The notes under the pieces are model-generated. The model was not told where the DNA came from. It ran no database searches and worked only from the letters and a program-made list of their open reading frames with translations. 64,000 nt of DNA from Aphis gossypii (taxonomy: Eukaryota; Arthropoda; Insecta; Hemiptera; Aphididae): contig NC_065531.1 in the NCBI RefSeq assembly GCF_020184175.1, forward strand, positions 18,621,213 through 18,685,212, given 5' to 3'. A program made the position numbers and the translations under genes. This document shows, piece by piece, positions 11,101 to 24,054 of the stretch. Positions within the stretch are counted from its first letter, which is position 1. Each line of letters starts with the position of its first letter.

Positions 11101-11999
11101 TCATTGACGTAAGCCAATAGAATGACGATTGCCGGTAGAAACTAGAAAGTTATCGCAAGTCACTGCGTTTGTCATCATTGTAACATCAAACAATGACATT
11201 TTTTTTTTCGATGTCCTTAAAAATGTCTTGATAATAAAACAGCTAAAATTAGTGTAGCAGATATAGTATGATAAAAAAAAAACCAGCCACGATTGACTTA
11301 TATTTATAACACGGTAATTGATTTTAACCAGAAAATTATAAATAGGTAATTCAAATAATCAGGGTTGGAAAATAATATAACAGTTATAAATTTTAATGTT
11401 GCATATTTTATTATGTTATAATGACTTACCCTATTATTAATAACCTAATTCTAAGCTTTTATACCATTCTCGGAGTTCTGTAAAAACTGTATAAAAAGTC
11501 TATTAAAATCGTTTCGTGTGCCGTGTGTGGTAATAGTTTTTTAATCTGTTTTTGTGCATAACAAATAATATGATAGTATAATAATATTATATTCATGCAA
11601 CGGTACCGAACACGCGAATATGTAAAATTAAAAATCTGATTATATATTTAAGCGTATAGAGTATACGTTTTTTTTTTTAAAATAGGAAGATAAGGCCGAA
11701 AAAATGGACATACGATTAGATATTACGAACACCTACATAAGTATTGTCATTATAATAATATACGTACAATAAAACAGTATATTATATATACACATCGCAT
11801 ACTTGCGTAGATAATATAATATCGACAAAAACCAGAAGGACATCATAATATATAGATATATTATGTTTATGTACTATGTACCTACCTTTATTGTACACAT
11901 TTTGGTTTAAGACAATATGTATTTTGACACAATAAGAAAATCACACGTCGAACACACTGCAATGTATATAATATTATTATATTCGATAATGTATTGCTA
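8102..11999. other. AT-rich non-coding DNA
   Basis: I see no gene. It contains a run of about 11 C at 10639-10649, which is striking in so AT-rich a region. A short TTAGGTTAACCTAACC cluster near 9492-9508 recalls the insect TTAGG telomere unit but has only two units. The 101-codon antisense frame at 8306-8611 is low-complexity and looks like chance. Confidence 0.55.
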
Positions 12000-13880
12000 T
12001 GTGTATAATACGAGTGTGTAAAACCGTTGCAGTACGAACTAAAGTCATCGGAGAATTAATTTCTCTTTTCGCCCGTCGGCGTGCCCTCCTGACATCCACC
12101 GCGGCCGCAGACTCGCACGAGACCTAATTGCAAATAAAATAATATATACATTATCGCATACACACTCGGAGAACATACATACGTACGACCTTGACTGATC
12201 AAGTTCGGCTGTGTTGCGAAACTCGATTTTTTTTTTTCTTTTTCCATTGCGAATATCTCGTGTGCAAGTCGTGTGTGTCGATCGCGCGTGTATGTTAAAA
12301 ATGCGTACAAACCTATACGGTCGCGACAACTGCGAAACAACAATAATGGGTGAAAGTCGCGTGTCCCCCCGGCGCAGGAGGGAACCGCGTGCAAATAGAT
12401 ACGCGCGATTAATAAGGCAACTACTACAACGTGTATACGAATGTTTGCGATAGAATACACACACAAACACATCGCATACGACCCGGTCGTATAAGTGAGT
12501 ATGTATTTTTTTTTTTAAAGTGGCTAATAAGTCGAGTCGGCGGCGATCATATTCCACGATTAAAAAACGTGTCTATATAACCTTTGCCGCGGCGTTCGTC
12601 GTGTGTGTACATAGGTACCCTATTGTATATTTACCTATATATATACGCACACGTAGTGCGTACCCACATATTTTAAATGTGTATAGGTATATACTGCGGG
12701 TATATACCTGGTTGAACATTTTGTGCAGCGTGTCAGTGGTGTTCGAACGTACACTATTGCCCATACTGGCTATAATATATTATTATAATATACGCGTACC
12801 TATAATACATAACACATATTATTATATATTGCTTAGTCGAATAACTTGTTACGATTTACGAGGTTTTCTTTTTTTCCGAACCGTCGGACATTCACTGTAT
12901 ACATTATCTATATCGTGGACGCAATTTAAATATTTCGTCGAAAATCCGAATAATATAACTAATCGCGTCGTGTTAAGTAGGTCCCTTTACACGGTATTTA
13001 AACATATATAGCTATAAAAACGACAAAAATATAATGCGCAACGATGTAGCCTATTATAATACTCAGGACGACGAAAAATAGTTTCGAAAAATATTCTTCG
13101 TCATTCATGACTATATTGTAGACAAAGTTTTTGGATCGTTCTGTATACACGGCATAATAATACATTATATTCTGCATTAGAAGACTTATTAACCTCGTCG
13201 CTCTCAGCTCATTAACTCGTCCGGCAAAGTGACTATGTAGTATCATATATTATAATGTATTTTAATTTCAAAAGCGACCCATTCCGCGTCGGCTTATCGA
13301 AATCTCCGAGGGCCGTTAACCGCGGCAATACACGGCACCATCACGCGTTCACGCCACACTTGGACTGTGACGGTTGATTATTTTTTTCCTTTCCATATTT
13401 TGAAACTCGTCTCGAAAGGTCGACTGGCGATAATCGAAACGCTAAGAAACGAAACGTAACGCAGCGGCCGCGTCTTCACGTGATTCATGTGTACACGCGG
13501 CATATAATATTTATTATAGTAGGCCGTCCGAATTTCCGGGTCATTTATTTCGGCGGTTTTCCAAAAAGAAGGTCATTACGGGCCCCAAAAATCCATTATA
13601 AATAGGCGTCCATTGTCTGGCCACCTAAATATATATATATATATAATAATAAACACGTGTATGCTTTGTGTCGAACAAGCATTATGATTATTATTATTAT
13701 TATATGGGTTTTGTCGATGGTGCATTTGGGCCCCGGCGAAATGTCGTCGTCGACTGGCGCTGCGGCACACATGCAGCGGGACAGCTCCCTCGGGAACCCG
13801 GTCTGACGGCGCCGGGTTGAATATAATATATACATTCGTGGAACGGACCTTTTTACGGTCGCCTAATGTTATACATATAA
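12000..13880. other. mixed AT-rich and CpG-richer non-coding DNA
   Basis: Patches near 12050-12120, 12340-12400, 13270-13460 and 13720-13830 are richer in CpG. Overlapping frames of up to 170 codons occur on both strands, but none has a recognisable domain, and opposite-strand frames of similar length overlap them. I do not call a gene. Confidence 0.45.
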
Positions 13881-13953
13881 TATATAATATAACGACGTAG
13901 TTTAAGACGTGTTATTATTAAACTTATTATACAGATATATGCGTGACGCGTGT

Positions 13954-13981
13954 ATTATATATATATATATATATATATATA
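13954..13981. repeat. (TA)n microsatellite
   Basis: An uninterrupted TA tract of about 14 units. Confidence 0.9.
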
Positions 13982-15291
13982 CCTATTTTTGACTACCTAC
14001 TCGCTTTGACGTCGGTTTATAGTCAATCACACTACCCCATCAGAACCGGCGGCGACAGGAATTTCTATAGATGTATGAATAATATCTCTAAAATAAATAC
14101 ACAATATGTACTATTGTACCGGCACGGGTCTAAATTCTGCAATGGTCCCGGGGTGATGGGACGGATTGTGGGTGGGAAACGGAGTCTTAGCATTAGTTTG
14201 GTCTATAGCTAGGAAGGGTTATAAGAAAATTTAATTTCTAAAGGGACGAAATAAAAAATGTAAATTGCCTCACCGTCGTTATGATAAATTGAGTTTTGGT
14301 TGTGCGTTTCTATATACATATATTATATATATCAAACCAAACAGAGAAGTATTATTGTACCCATCGTTAATGCCCGTTATTTACGTTAATATAATTGCAA
14401 GCCGTATATTATACGATGGTGGTTTTACCATATTATTATTTAGCTCGTTAAATAACGTATTTAGTGTGTTGGTATCTATACGCATTATTTAGTGTCCTGC
14501 AGCGAAAGAAGAAAACTAATGTTCAGTACCTTCTCCGGCACATCACCGAACTATACCGTATATATATTATTAGTTAAATCATGCAATATGGTTTTTTTTT
14601 AATACTATGTTTTTTATAAAACTTATAATTATTTTAACCAAACTAGTCGTGATTACTCGCATAATGTATAAGCAGTATGCGCGTATAAAGATGCCTGACT
14701 TTGGGCAGAGTGGCAGTGCAACCAAAAAGTATATAACCTATCCGTCTAAAAAATAGTGATCAAAAGACCCGCAGTCAGTTTTAAATTCAAACCCAGTCAA
14801 ATATCCAAGTCGAATTATACAAAAATATCTGTACTGCACTAAATTACAGACAACCGGTCGCGAACATGACGGCGATATTATAACTCGGAAATCATACGAT
14901 AGTCTTATTACTTTATTGGATTGTTCGAATATTGTGTCTATAACTATATTATATGTATCGCTATCACAGTTAATATAAATAAACATTAAACATACACACG
15001 GTGTATTGAATATTATATTAAACTGCAAGTGTAGTCGAAAACGACGATATATATTATATTGATGTATCACTATATGAGTGTAAACGTAAGAAAAAAAATA
15101 AAACAGAACAATCTATCACTAGCAATAAATATTGGTAGAATTAATATCCAATAAAGTATAAATAATCATTTGAAACGAATCGCCGATGGAGTTTCCGCCG
15201 AACATTTTAACATTTTCTACCCCCCTGATGGTCAGAATAACATTGCCCTCCGTTCACCAACACAAGGCTTCGCGTTGTGCAATGTGTCATT

Positions 15292-15295
<4 letters not shown>
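13982..15295. other. non-coding DNA
   Basis: Nothing recognisable beyond the AT-rich background and short chance reading frames, the longest being a 110-codon antisense frame at 14738-15070 with no known motif. Confidence 0.5.

Positions 15296-15352
<57 letters not shown>
15296..15352. repeat. (TG)n microsatellite, the longest simple repeat in the window
   Basis: An uninterrupted 57-bp TG tract (about 28 units). Any reading frame through it is an artefact alternating Val and Cys. Confidence 0.97.
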
Positions 15353-15353
<1 letters not shown>

Positions 15354-17431
15354 CGATTCGCGTGGGCGAGTGTGTGTATCAATTAACGGATATTGTTCGG
15401 ACTTGGCGCTGTGACAAAAATAGGACGGCTGCCCTCGACATCGAAGCAAAGAGCCGGAGGTCCGCGTGCCCTGAAACTGGCAGCTAATTTCGGACCCGAA
15501 AATAGAACCCGGCCTCGTCGGTCACGTAAGCGAAAATCGAGTTTGTTAGTCGACACTCGACACTCCCCAGCCCCCCTTTGAATATCCACTTCATCCGATA
15601 GGGTTGGAGCTGTTGGAGGGATGTACGCGCCACGCCCTGTATAATATTATATAACAAGTGGCGACGACTACTGCAGTACTTTTTGACCGTCGGTCGAGTG
15701 TATAGGTATAGACATAGGTTTATAAATGTATAGATTGCATATACGAAAAAACGCCTTATACGTCACATATATCTATATCGTGACTATTCGCATTTCGCTT
15801 ACTTTCGGCGAGTAAAAAAAATTAAAAACAGAGAAAAATCGCTAAAAGAATTAACCAGCGTCCGTACTGTTGACTTCCGGCAATGTTTCTCATTCCGGAT
15901 TGAATTCAATTTCAAAAAATCCCGGGACGTCTGATTTTCGATGCAATTACATTCCACAGACGTTCTGTAAATATAATAATATGCATTATACATTTATACA
16001 CGCATACAGTGAACTACACACGCGCACCGGCTCACGCTAAATTACGGATTTTTAATGAAAATATGTAAACTCGGTTTATTTTAATTTAAATTTTTTTCCA
16101 CTTCACACAAAATTGATAATACGGCCGCCACAGTCGTTTAATGACTACTGCAGTGTGTATATTTCATAACAATAATAATATAGTTCACCACACCTATTTT
16201 TCATTTTTTCGCGTAGGTATAGTAATATGATTACTAGAAAACGGAAAATTGCGATGACCAGCATATTATTTAATAAATTTAAGCTGCAGTATAGGTACAA
16301 TACCGAGTGTAATGAAAATAAAATATATATAATATATAATTTTGTATTGATATTTTATTCATTGATTACCAACAGTTCGTCAATATTAATATAGAGATAT
16401 GAGTCGGTATTACAGTTATTTATTTTTTTCAATGCATTTCCAAAACGTTTATAATATACCTATATAAAAAATAAATTTATGAAATTACAATTCGTATACA
16501 CGTTACGGTATTTTTTTTAATCGCAAGCGCTTAGTTTTACGTGAAATTCTATTGAAACGATAACCATTATTCAAATTACATGAAACCTAAAAACAAAAAA
16601 AAGATATTCTGCGCGTTGATGAAATTCGTGTGTGCGAGTGTATATATTATGATGTATGTGTGTATTACATATTCTATACGTAAATGATTATAGTACCTAT
16701 AGAATATTTGGTAAAAAATAAATAAAATAATAAAATTTAGTATTTGGGTACGGCAGCAGTAAATAATTGAAAAACGTGACTCGTGTTGTAAATTATAATC
16801 GAATAACATATTATATACACTTATACGTATAACGTACATATTATTATATGTATATTATGATCCGCTAAGACAGACCATTGGAATACCGTGCACAGTGAGT
16901 TAAACATATTAGGTGCTTGCGTATGTGAGAATACATATATAAATCCCGTTATCCCGTAAAACTATATAAATAAGTAAAATAATATAGCGAATACGAATAT
17001 AATATGTCGACAATCGACGTGACATCGGATTTTTTTTTCAATAAAAAATTAACTTTTATATAATATATCATTATATCAACGTATCGTATAAGATAGTTGT
17101 AGTAAGTTCCTACTCAATGTAAATAACACGTAGTACATACAACATAATATTACCACTGCATTGGCCCAGACAATAATATATGAGTATATGATATATAAAA
17201 AGAGTAAATGTAACTAATATTACCTAGTATACAGACTGAAGAGAATGTCAGTGCACTAGTTATTTTTTCTCTGTGAATCACGTCCAAGTCTGGCCGCAGT
17301 AGAGGCGCGACTGTGATTTTTTGGGACAAGTGTCCCAGACATAAATTTGGTGGATGGTTGGAAAATGTCAAAGCTGGCAGGTTTCGTTTTTTGAATAGGA
17401 AAATACAGATAAGATGGTCGGTACTCGGTAT
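15353..17431. other. non-coding DNA with a GC-richer patch
   Basis: The first 300 bp (about 15360-15660) are GC-richer, the rest AT-rich. Around 17314-17327 there is a GGGACA-AG-TGTCCC hairpin inside a more balanced stretch (17255-17390) that may be an old repeat I cannot name. I see no gene. Confidence 0.45.
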
Positions 17432-17598
17432 TCAATTCTGTAAATCGATAAGTTAACGAAAACTTTCGGTTCGCTAAGCTATCGAAAACTGTGTTATCAA
17501 TAATTTTTTAAAAAAAAAAAGATTTTGTAATTAGGTTATCGAATGTTTTCGATAAGTTATCGATATTTTTCGTTAATAAAATCGATAACAGACCTTAA
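17432..17598. mobile_element. palindromic MITE-like element
   Basis: The left arm (17432-17498) and right arm (17534-17598) are imperfect reverse complements. Both carry TCTGTWAATCGAT-type starts, TTAACGAAAA and TATCGAAAAC in the same order, separated by an A-rich centre. Such a short internally palindromic structure fits a miniature inverted-repeat transposable element. I found no clear target duplication, so the superfamily is open. It is probably old, as the arms have diverged. Confidence 0.55.
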
Positions 17599-17899
17599 TA
17601 ATAGTGCCTGTTTTAAAATCCCTCGTTAACGTTTAAAGAAATATATTCTTATGGGTTTCCTCATCTCCCTAAATGATATTTAGGAAAAACGTATGATAAA
17701 ATAAATTTTGACATTTAAAAATGTTGGCTTTTGATTGCTTGATCAAATAACAATTAATACTTAATAGTTATTTCCTTAAATGCATTGTTTTTTTTTTTTA
17801 ATATTTTTATTAAATTTAATTTAAGCATGGCTCTTGCTTATTTGGCTTGGTAACAGATTTTTTTGGAAGAAAGAATTCATATAATTGGAAAACGTTTGT
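17599..17899. other. AT-rich spacer between two transposon relics
   Basis: No reading frame or repeat that I can support. It may include decayed parts of the Helitron relic that follows. Confidence 0.45.
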
Positions 17900-18234
17900 A
17901 AAGGAGAATACTTAGGGATGGTCAAAATTTCATAAGTTCATAAAAACAATAAAAAACAACGACTTTGTGTAACCTCTCTTATAAAAAATGTAATTGAAGC
18001 TGAAATTTTGACTGGATGTGCTAAAGGAGAAAAAATATTTTTACCGAAAATACTAATATACCTCAACGATTTTTTTGTTTCATTTATAATTCAGCTACTA
18101 CTAATATTTAACACTTGATAGCATTAAGTAAAATAATTTTTTTCTTCTTTAAAACACAACAATGTGCGTTGATTTAAGAATTTCAATTTGATAAAGCAAA
18201 AACTACACTCGGGCGAAGTCAGGTAATTCGGCTA
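17900..18234 (+). pseudogene. Helitron relic: PIF1-like helicase scrap plus 3' terminus
   Basis: From 17960 the + strand reads RLCVTSLIKNVIEAEILTG, then CAKGEKIFLPKI, before a stop at 18116. This is the block of Helitron-encoded PIF1-type helicases that normally reads TRLxVxxLxxNVIEAxILTGxxKGExVxIPRI. A further in-register scrap, CVDLRI, follows in another frame near 18162-18180, where the family has VCGVDLR. The usual C-terminal block with GQLYVACSRV is deleted. At 18208-18225 a hairpin-like CTCGGGCGAAGTCAGG is followed by TAATTCGGCTA, which resembles the GC hairpin and CTAR end of Helitron 3' termini. The helicase would unwind DNA in rolling-circle transposition. This copy is dead. Confidence 0.75.
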
Positions 18235-18864
18235 TATAATATATACGAACAACGTCAACCTCGAAGAATTATATTTTTTACATTTTACAATCTTTTTCTA
18301 TTATTTTTAGTTATAATTATTTATCTGTTTTTTGTCTGCACCTAACACAATATCTATTTTTAATTTATAAGAAAAATAAATTAAATAACATTTTTTTCCT
18401 TGTTGCAAAAAGAAACAATATAATATTAACTATACGAGTATTCTATACTTTACCCTACTTAATAGTTGTGTTTATTTTAAATATATTTTTCTTGGAAAAA
18501 AATTAATAGTATATAAAAAAAAATCCAAACAACAATATATACATAATATATATATATTATATATCATAAATTATTTAAAAATTTTATAAAATTAAAAATA
18601 TTACTAAATATTTAAATTATTATTTTCCATTTCAAATTTTGCGGAACACGAATAATTCAGTTTGCATTTTTATTTCGAGTGAAGGTCAATCATAATAAAT
18701 TTAAATACAGAAATAATATATTTTGTTGTTATTTTATAATAATATAGAAATCATATTTCTAAAATATAATAAGGACAAAAAATATTGACAGGCTTGACAA
18801 ACCCTATGAGGCACCCTGCAGTGTTACACTATTCATTTGGTCTCTTAAGTAGGTAATTCTTTTA
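18235..18864. other. AT-rich non-coding DNA
   Basis: Very AT-rich sequence with A/T runs. I see no gene or element. Confidence 0.5.
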
Positions 18865-18894
18865 ACCATACCATACCATACCATACCATACCAT
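18865..18894. repeat. (ACCAT)n pentanucleotide microsatellite
   Basis: Six tandem copies of ACCAT, followed by CCC. Confidence 0.92.
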
Positions 18895-18986
18895 CCCCTC
18901 CGAAATAGTTGACATAATGTTATCTTTATACGATATTTCACATTCACGTTTAAGTGAGAATAGTACTTTGTGTCTACTATTAAAAC

Positions 18987-19338
18987 TAGAGGTTTCCAAC
19001 CTTTTTTGACTCATGGTCAAATGTATACATGTATCTAATGTATTTTTGAAAAAACCCAAAGATACTCTGTATGGCTGTATTCATAAATTGTGTATTTATA
19101 TTTATTTTTTAAAACTGGGTTTTCTTAGGTACACAAAACCAAATACATTATACACACATATTATTAAATATTGTATACAAAAATAAAATAATTAACGCAT
19201 CAAACACACACGCTATATCTTTCATAAAATATTTTTTTTTAACTGAAAAATGTGTGTGATTACTTCATATTTTAAATAAGTTTACGGCACTCATAAATCA
19301 AATTGGCGGCATTCAGGTTGGGGTCTTGGGGACCTCTA
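18987..19338. mobile_element. short non-autonomous hAT-like element, decayed
   Basis: The left end reads TAGAGGTTTCCAACCTTTTTT and the reverse complement of the right end reads TAGAGGTCCCCAAGACCCCAACC. They share TAGAGGTYYCCAA. These ends resemble the CAGNGGTTCCCAACC-type termini of hAT elements. No transposase frame lies between them, and the flanking octamers (ATTAAAAC and ATATAGGT) do not match, so the boundaries or the duplication have decayed. Confidence 0.45.
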
Positions 19339-20535
19339 ATATAGGTAAAACGGTTATTAAAAATCATTATCATTAATTTACCGTAGTAAGATAGTAGATA
19401 GATCTTGTTAACGTTATAATATAACATAAAGATAAATAATAAATAATAATAGTAATACAAATTATAACGCTATCCTTTACGAGTAGAAAACCAGCCCGTT
19501 TAAAACTTAATTGCCTACAACATAAGCACGGTTACGATATTATTATATTATTCTGTATGATAGAAATATGAAGATTATTAATTTATTATACTTATCTGTT
19601 CTGTAGCTATTAAAAAGTTTCATACGATTTTTTGCAGTTAATTACTTGAGATCTGATTTGCCAAGTACAAGAAAATATGTTCGCTAGAACTACCGTGAGC
19701 ACATGTCGGTCTCGGAAGAAGGATAAGGATGCATGGAATTATTATTATTATTTTTTTTTTATATAATTATATATATATGAATAATATAATATGATATGCG
19801 ACCGGTTATTTCTGATTTAGGTATAGAACGAGCAGTTCAACGGCAGAGGTTTTTACAGCCATTCGCGTATGATGACGATAATAATAATAATAATATGAAA
19901 TTATTTTAACTATTATTTTATTATGTACACATCAATAACAGAGTCGAATCGCGGTATCCGATCGGCTCGTTTACTCGATTTAGTTAACGCGAGTGCGTGG
20001 CTATACCTATGTGTATAGAGTATGATGTACAATATACATATACATTTTGTTCAATTAAACGTTTAATTGGCGACTAAAGACGACTTAACGTTGTTATGTG
20101 TTCATATTGGTACCGTATTTCTCGAATGCAATTTATAATTGACATTCAATTGCGCGCGCGACAATGACTTCCTGCGCAACTAATCACTATACCTCGTTTT
20201 TCTCGGCCAAACGTGCCGCGCGTTCAATGGGCTCGTCGTAGACTTATTGGTTTAGCCGTTTATCGAACAAATAAGGAATTCCGTGTGATTCTAAGCGACC
20301 ATAATATTGAATGTAATAGTTAGTAACCACTATTCTAGCTACACGTTGTCGTTGAGAATATGGCATTATATTTGGGTCAAGGGAACTCGCAGGTAAGGTT
20401 TGAGGCAAGTATAGCTGCCTAAAATGAAATAAAACAATTAGTGGTGATTTCAAAAAGCGCTAATCGTCCATTTATTTTATTTCAATAGGCATAAAACGCA
20501 AAAATAGATTACCTATATTACTAGGAGACATATTG
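19339..20535. other. non-coding DNA
   Basis: AT-rich with a short CpG-containing stretch near 20150-20230. I see no gene. Confidence 0.5.
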
Positions 20536-20658
20536 CAGTGCAAAAGTTTCAGTTTGAAATTGTATGCTCACTATATTATTAAGTTTTCAAATATAGTGTA
20601 TTTTTCTATTTCAAAGCATACGGCTTTCGAGTTCAGTTGAAATTTGGTTTTGCACCGT
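20536..20658. repeat. imperfect inverted repeat, possible MITE
   Basis: Left CAGTGCAAAAGTTTCAG and GTATGC are mirrored, with changes, by GCATAC and TTTTGCACCG on the right. An inner stem CACTATATT/AATATAGTG lies between them. The outer ends resemble hAT-type CAGTG termini, but there is no clear target duplication. Confidence 0.35.
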
Positions 20659-23600
20659 ATTTTATCGTTAAAAAATATGGCAACGGTTAATAATCATTAA
20701 ATAATTTACGACAAATATAATGTATAAACTTTCAGAAAATAAGAGTTTTTCATCACTTTAGCTATGTAATTGTATAGAAAATAACAAAAATATATATATA
20801 CCATACCTTTGAACAAGCCAGCGATTACAAATGGTCCAGAATTATGATACCAGCGGTATTGTTACTTTAAATTTAAAGACAAGTTCTAAAAATCATACAA
20901 TATATTATAAATTTATAATGTTTTGAAATACTTAAAGAGCATCTGCAAAAAAAAATGTATTTAATAAACTACATTCAAATGGAAAAAAAAACAAAAAAAA
21001 ATGTATTTCCTACAACTCAACTATATCACACGTATAAACAATGAAGACCTAAAAACGAAAAACATTATAACTCTGCGTGTACAAGTCATATCACTATAGG
21101 TAAGTATACAAGTTCAAATATTAATACAACAAAAACAGAACAATTAAACTATAAGGATGTAATAATAAGTTTCTATTTAACAAATATATATGTATAATTA
21201 TTTAATCATTAATAAATTATCATTTATAATATGCAAGTGAGAAATAATTACACTATTTAATAAGAATGACGTATAAAAATATTAGGTATCCAATTAAATT
21301 GTAATTAAACTCCATTATGAAGTATAATTATAGAAATGATTACAATTTTAAAAGTTACTTAAAATTGCAATTATAATTTTTTGTAGAACAAAAACTTAGA
21401 AATAACAGTAATAATAAATTGAGAGATGCAATTATTTTATCAAGGTTTTACTTGTATTTTTCAAACCTATACAAATATATGACACATGTCACATACTATT
21501 TGCAAATGCAATACATTTTATAGAAGTATGTATATATACATATATAATTAATAATTATCACTATTCGTACAAAGAATTTGTAAATATATAGGTGACTAAT
21601 AAATGATAAGTATAGGGTAAGGATTTATAAAAATTGGTAAGTATGTTCTTTTTTTTTACAACTTCTTTTTAAAATTATGGTTAGTAATATCTACAAACTA
21701 CCTAACATTGATACAATAATGATTTAAGTAAAATCAATATTATTGGATATTTTAACTAAAGATACACATTAAAATTATTTGTTCTGTAAATTATATTAAA
21801 TTGACACGTTGTAAATGATGATCCTACATTATATTATGCTCCATAATTTCAGTTTTATAAAATCAATGATTTTCGTCTTTGATGAAAAAAAATTAAAAAT
21901 TATTATTTATTATAGATTTATTTTAAAATGGGTTAGACCAACTAAAATAATTTAAGTGACATAAAACGTAGATTAATGCTATTTATTATACAATAACATT
22001 ATAACATACTTTTCTTTCACTTAATGATGATTCAGAGATCATTAGTAAACTAATTGTATATTTTAACGAAATTAAATACTTATTTTACTACCTTGGTCGT
22101 AGTGATAAGCATAATCTTACCATACAAACCGATCAGCTCTTAATCCGTAGGAAACGGTCGGCGTGTTTCATCGGGTTATGGTTGTTCAAATAATTGATTA
22201 AGACTTGTTTCTAATCGGACGGTGGTAAGGTAGACGTGCAAAGAAAAAAAATAGTTGACGACGACCGTCGTGTATATGACTGATGAGTGATGAGCGATGA
22301 CCAACGGAAAATATCAACATCAGAGTTTTCGCGAGTACAGACCGTATACAATGATGATACGGACGTCGGTATAGTCTCAGCCGATGTATTGAACTTATCA
22401 CGGTTGTCGGCTCGCGGGTGATCACGAACACGAGATTTTAAATAAGAATGGTATTTTTTCATAAAACGTATAATATAAGTACCACGTATTGTATTATGTG
22501 TATTTTAGATTCTGAGAAAATATTTTCCAAAATGGAAAATTAAAAATTTTTTGAAATATGAACGTGTTGTAGGGATAAGTTTATTTTCAAAATATAATTA
22601 TACGTCATTGAAAAATAATATTTATACCACAGTCAATAATGTAACTTAATACGATAAATAACGCAATAATATGCATTGACACACGAATAAGAGACACAAA
22701 GGCACAATAATAAAAATTCACAGTAGTCGGTTATTGGGTATACGTTCCGAGGATTTTTGTTCGAGTAGGTACTTATATGGTACATCCGTTATGGATACGC
22801 GATAAAATTAATAATAAACAAAAACACGAAAAATTTTTTAAAAAAAAAAAACGACCGCAACCCGTATAACGTATTGTACTATACGTAAAATGAATAACAC
22901 ACGACGTACCTTCCTTATACGTAATAATAATATTATTATTATAATACCGTGTGTGGTAGAGTAGTATACGGTGTGACGTGTACATAATAACATTGTTTCA
23001 AACTTTCGTTATCCGAAAACTTAATGTGTACTACATGATACACGACCGCGCTTATATATTATTGTGTGTGCCCGCGGACGGACGTGTTTCTCGATATAAT
23101 AACAATAATGGTAATAATAATAACGACAATAATAATATATGGGACCGACCGACCTAAGCCGTACTACACGAAATGTATAATACTGTAATAACAACATAAT
23201 ATACGACCTAGAAAACGATGATGTATATTATGCGGTAATGATCACCGCCGCACGTCAGACAACGCACTATATACATTATACATATATAACAGCGCTTTCG
23301 GATAAAAAAAGCATCAATTCGACTAAAATATGACTGATACGGTTCGACGACAATAGCACAGATCTGAACCCAAAACTTGGTTACCATATTTTTCCGTATT
23401 TTTTTTTTTTTTTTATATGTTTAAATAGACTTCTTGTCGATGACTAACACTCGTGTTAATACTGCGCACAAGTTAGACACTGGTCGTTTAAAAATAAATT
23501 ATATAATAATATGTAACTTCGTGTTTTTCGGTGCTGTTAATATTTTGAGGATTTTTCAAAAACGCGTGAAACAATAAAAAATGTGTTCATTTGTCTGATC

Positions 23601-24054
23601 TTGGGGGAGGGATCTGGTGGGTCTAATATGTATAGATGTACTCGGTAGCACAAGCAGGCGAGTATTTAGCCATATATGTTATACGTAGCGTATAAGTATA
23701 CCTCTAAGTTCCCAAACCTAAAATAGTTTCAAATAGTTAAGTTCATATTTGAACTCTCTTATAACTAAAGTTACGTACATAACACATAATATTATGTCTT
23801 TAATCATTTTAGCACCATGACATTTCGTCTCTATAGTCGTGCATAATATGTTATAAAATGTGTATATTATGGTATTTTAACACCACTTAGAAAAATGTAT
23901 AATAATATTATATTATAAATACTATTATAATAGTATGCGTTATAGATAATATATTATTTATCATTTATTTGTTAAATTTGCTTGCCATTCGTATCTAGCA
24001 AGTATAGAATAACGAATCAAATAAAAATTCAATCCTATATTCTGGATATTTCAG
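20659..24054. other. AT-rich non-coding DNA
   Basis: I see no gene, RNA or dated element. Sequences near 22200-22450 and 23040-23320 are less AT-rich. The overlapping antisense frames at 22198-22462 have no recognisable domain. A run of about 16 T lies at 23400-23414. Confidence 0.5.

Noticed and set aside
12045..12557. Antisense 170-codon frame, the longest outside the transposon
   Set aside because: Overlapping frames of similar length exist on both strands in a CpG-rich patch, and no domain, splice pattern or codon structure supports it.
15170..15487. 105-codon frame with a long Val-Cys repeat
   Set aside because: This is translation of the TG microsatellite, not a protein.
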